NCBI GenBank assembly: GCA_041639705.1
Contig: JBEQBT010000004.1
Span: 1-44,297, forward strand
Length of the DNA stretch: 44,297 bases
From: JARDZI01 sp041639705
GTDB taxonomy: Bacteria > Bacillota > Clostridia > Clostridiales > Caloramatoraceae
Direction: 5' to 3'
Below are positions 43,286 through 44,297 of the stretch, one piece after another; the first letter of the stretch is position 1, and each line of letters begins with the position of its first letter. Both the position numbers and the translations under genes were made by a program. Under the pieces are notes generated by a model. It worked only from the letters and a program-made list of their open reading frames with translations, had not been told where the DNA came from and made no database searches.

Positions 43286-44297
43286 TTACGGGAATGACAT
43301 AAAATTAAAAGCAGGTATAGGAAGATATAGAACATTTATCAATTTTGATTTGCCTCCATTAACCTCTTCTGATATGGTTATAGGTGCATACTTCTATGCT
43401 GCACTGCTTACTTCAAACCCTGCACCACGCCAGGTAAATGTTCATAAAGTAAATTCAGCCTGGACTGAAACAGGTTTAACCTGGAGTAATATGCCTGATG
43501 TTAATCCTAATAAGCCTGACCCAAATACTCCTGGTTACAATACTAAAATACAAGATTATCAACTTGTACAGAATACAAATACACTTTATGGGTGGGATAT
43601 AACAGATATAGTAAAGAGCTGGTATGTTGACGGAAACAAGTATGGTATTATGCTTAAGGGAAATGATGAAACAGTTGGGCAAAGTGAATTTATATCATCT
43701 GATACCACCTCAGCCTATCAGGCTGGATGGCCTCAGATAGTCATTCAATATACAAGCAGTGCCGGACTCGAAGATTACTGGACATATCATTCTCAAAGTG
43801 TTGGACGAGCTGGTACTGGTTATGTTAACGATTATAACGGTAATCTTGTTTTTGTTCATAATGATTTAAGCATGAATGGAAACAGAATGCCTGTTACAAT
43901 AGACCATGTGTATAATTCCAACCAGTCAGAAAATATAGGCTATGGTACAGGCTGGAGATTAAACCTTTCTCAAAGCGTAGAACCATTGGATATTGGTACT
44001 ACAAGGTATTATGTCTACACTGATGAAGACGGTACAAAGCACTATTTCTCACAATATGACTCTGATAAATATGTATACATTGATGAATCAGGAAAGCACT
44101 TAACACTTACAATAAGTCCTGATGGAGCATATACAATTAAGGATAAATTTGATAATTAAATAAATTTCTCTTCAGCAGGTTATCTTCTTAATATGAGAGA
44201 TAATAAGGGCAATACCCTTTATATAACATATAATGGAACAACCCTCTACTCTGTAAGGGATGGAGTTGGAAGAATTACAACATTTGAATTTGATAGA
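43257..44297 (+). pseudogene. DNRLRE/YD-repeat protein, 3' part, with nonsense codon, runs off the window
   Basis: After the shift, the frame carries the rest of the DNRLRE domain (NYGNDIKLKAGIGRYRTFIN, LTWSNMP, YGWDITDIVKSW, YGIMLKG) and then the entry to the RHS/YD-repeat region (NDYNGNLVFVHNDLSMNG, YGTGWRLNLSQSV). TAA at 44157-44159 interrupts KDKFDN-INFSSAGYLLNMRD; the same frame stays open to the end of the window with YD-repeat text (GNTLYITYNG, DGVGRITTFEFD). A single A-to-T change in a Lys codon (AAA to TAA) explains it. Two independent lesions argue for a decaying gene unless one is a sequencing error. Such proteins are usually very long. Confidence 0.75.

Noticed and set aside
42305..44297. 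Polymorphic toxin system
   Set aside because: YD-repeat text begins, but the window ends before any C-terminal toxin domain or immunity gene could be seen.

Overview
The window is AT-rich DNA with short intergenic gaps, strong GGAGG-type ribosome sites and several AT-rich rho-independent hairpins. Its gene content (a fused 2Fe-2S/molybdenum hydroxylase of the selenium-dependent type, a PPi-type phosphofructokinase, a SleB-like LysM hydrolase, a BMP-type nucleoside transporter) points to an anaerobic, probably spore-forming member of the Clostridia. No species is claimed.

1-10.8 kb is a plus-strand purine-catabolism block: a fold-type II PLP enzyme of unknown substrate, a hydantoinase-type amidohydrolase, a fused [2Fe-2S]/molybdopterin hydroxylase lacking an FAD module, guanine deaminase, a chemoreceptor with a C-terminal cytoplasmic sensor, and adenine deaminase. 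Guanine would be converted to xanthine and adenine to hypoxanthine, both feeding the hydroxylase. The hydantoinase and PLP enzyme are candidates for later ring-opening or amino-acid steps. 10.9-13.0 kb holds pseudouridine kinase (with an N-terminal winged helix) and pseudouridine-5'-phosphate glycosidase. 13.2-14.5 kb holds a LemA/TPM-domain pair. 15.0 kb has tRNA-Glu(CTC), followed by a decayed ABC-exporter fragment. 15.4-20.4 kb is a complete BMP-family nucleoside ABC importer, so nucleoside uptake, base deamination and base oxidation lie within 20 kb.

20.5-31 kb is housekeeping: a GreA-like factor, two ABC-F ATPases, a LysE-type exporter, a histidine phosphatase, two DEAD-box helicases (one with a DEGD motif II, one DbpA-like), MscL with a zinc-ribbon tail and a TtcA-like thiolase. 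31-38.4 kb has an M15 peptidase, an AraC regulator next to a strong dyad, DHFR, a class V aminotransferase-fold enzyme, a membrane HExxH protein, PPi-type PFK and a LysM/SleB hydrolase behind a c-di-AMP (ydaO-type) riboswitch.

38.7-41.8 kb is a second, three-gene molybdenum hydroxylase that appears broken: a deletion joins a truncated molybdenum subunit to a headless FAD subunit, while the 2Fe-2S subunit is intact. From 42.3 kb to the window end is a secreted DNRLRE/YD-repeat gene with an apparent +1 frameshift and a nonsense codon.

Non-coding structure includes three hairpin copies and one half-copy of a GTCATCCTGAAC-type repeat, and two diverged, oppositely oriented ~111-bp elements with terminal inverted repeats (MITE-like) at 14.7 and 24.3 kb. 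The items most worth a second look are the purine block with its unassigned PLP enzyme and chemoreceptor, the deletion in the second hydroxylase, the riboswitch, the psuK operator-like region and the repeat families.
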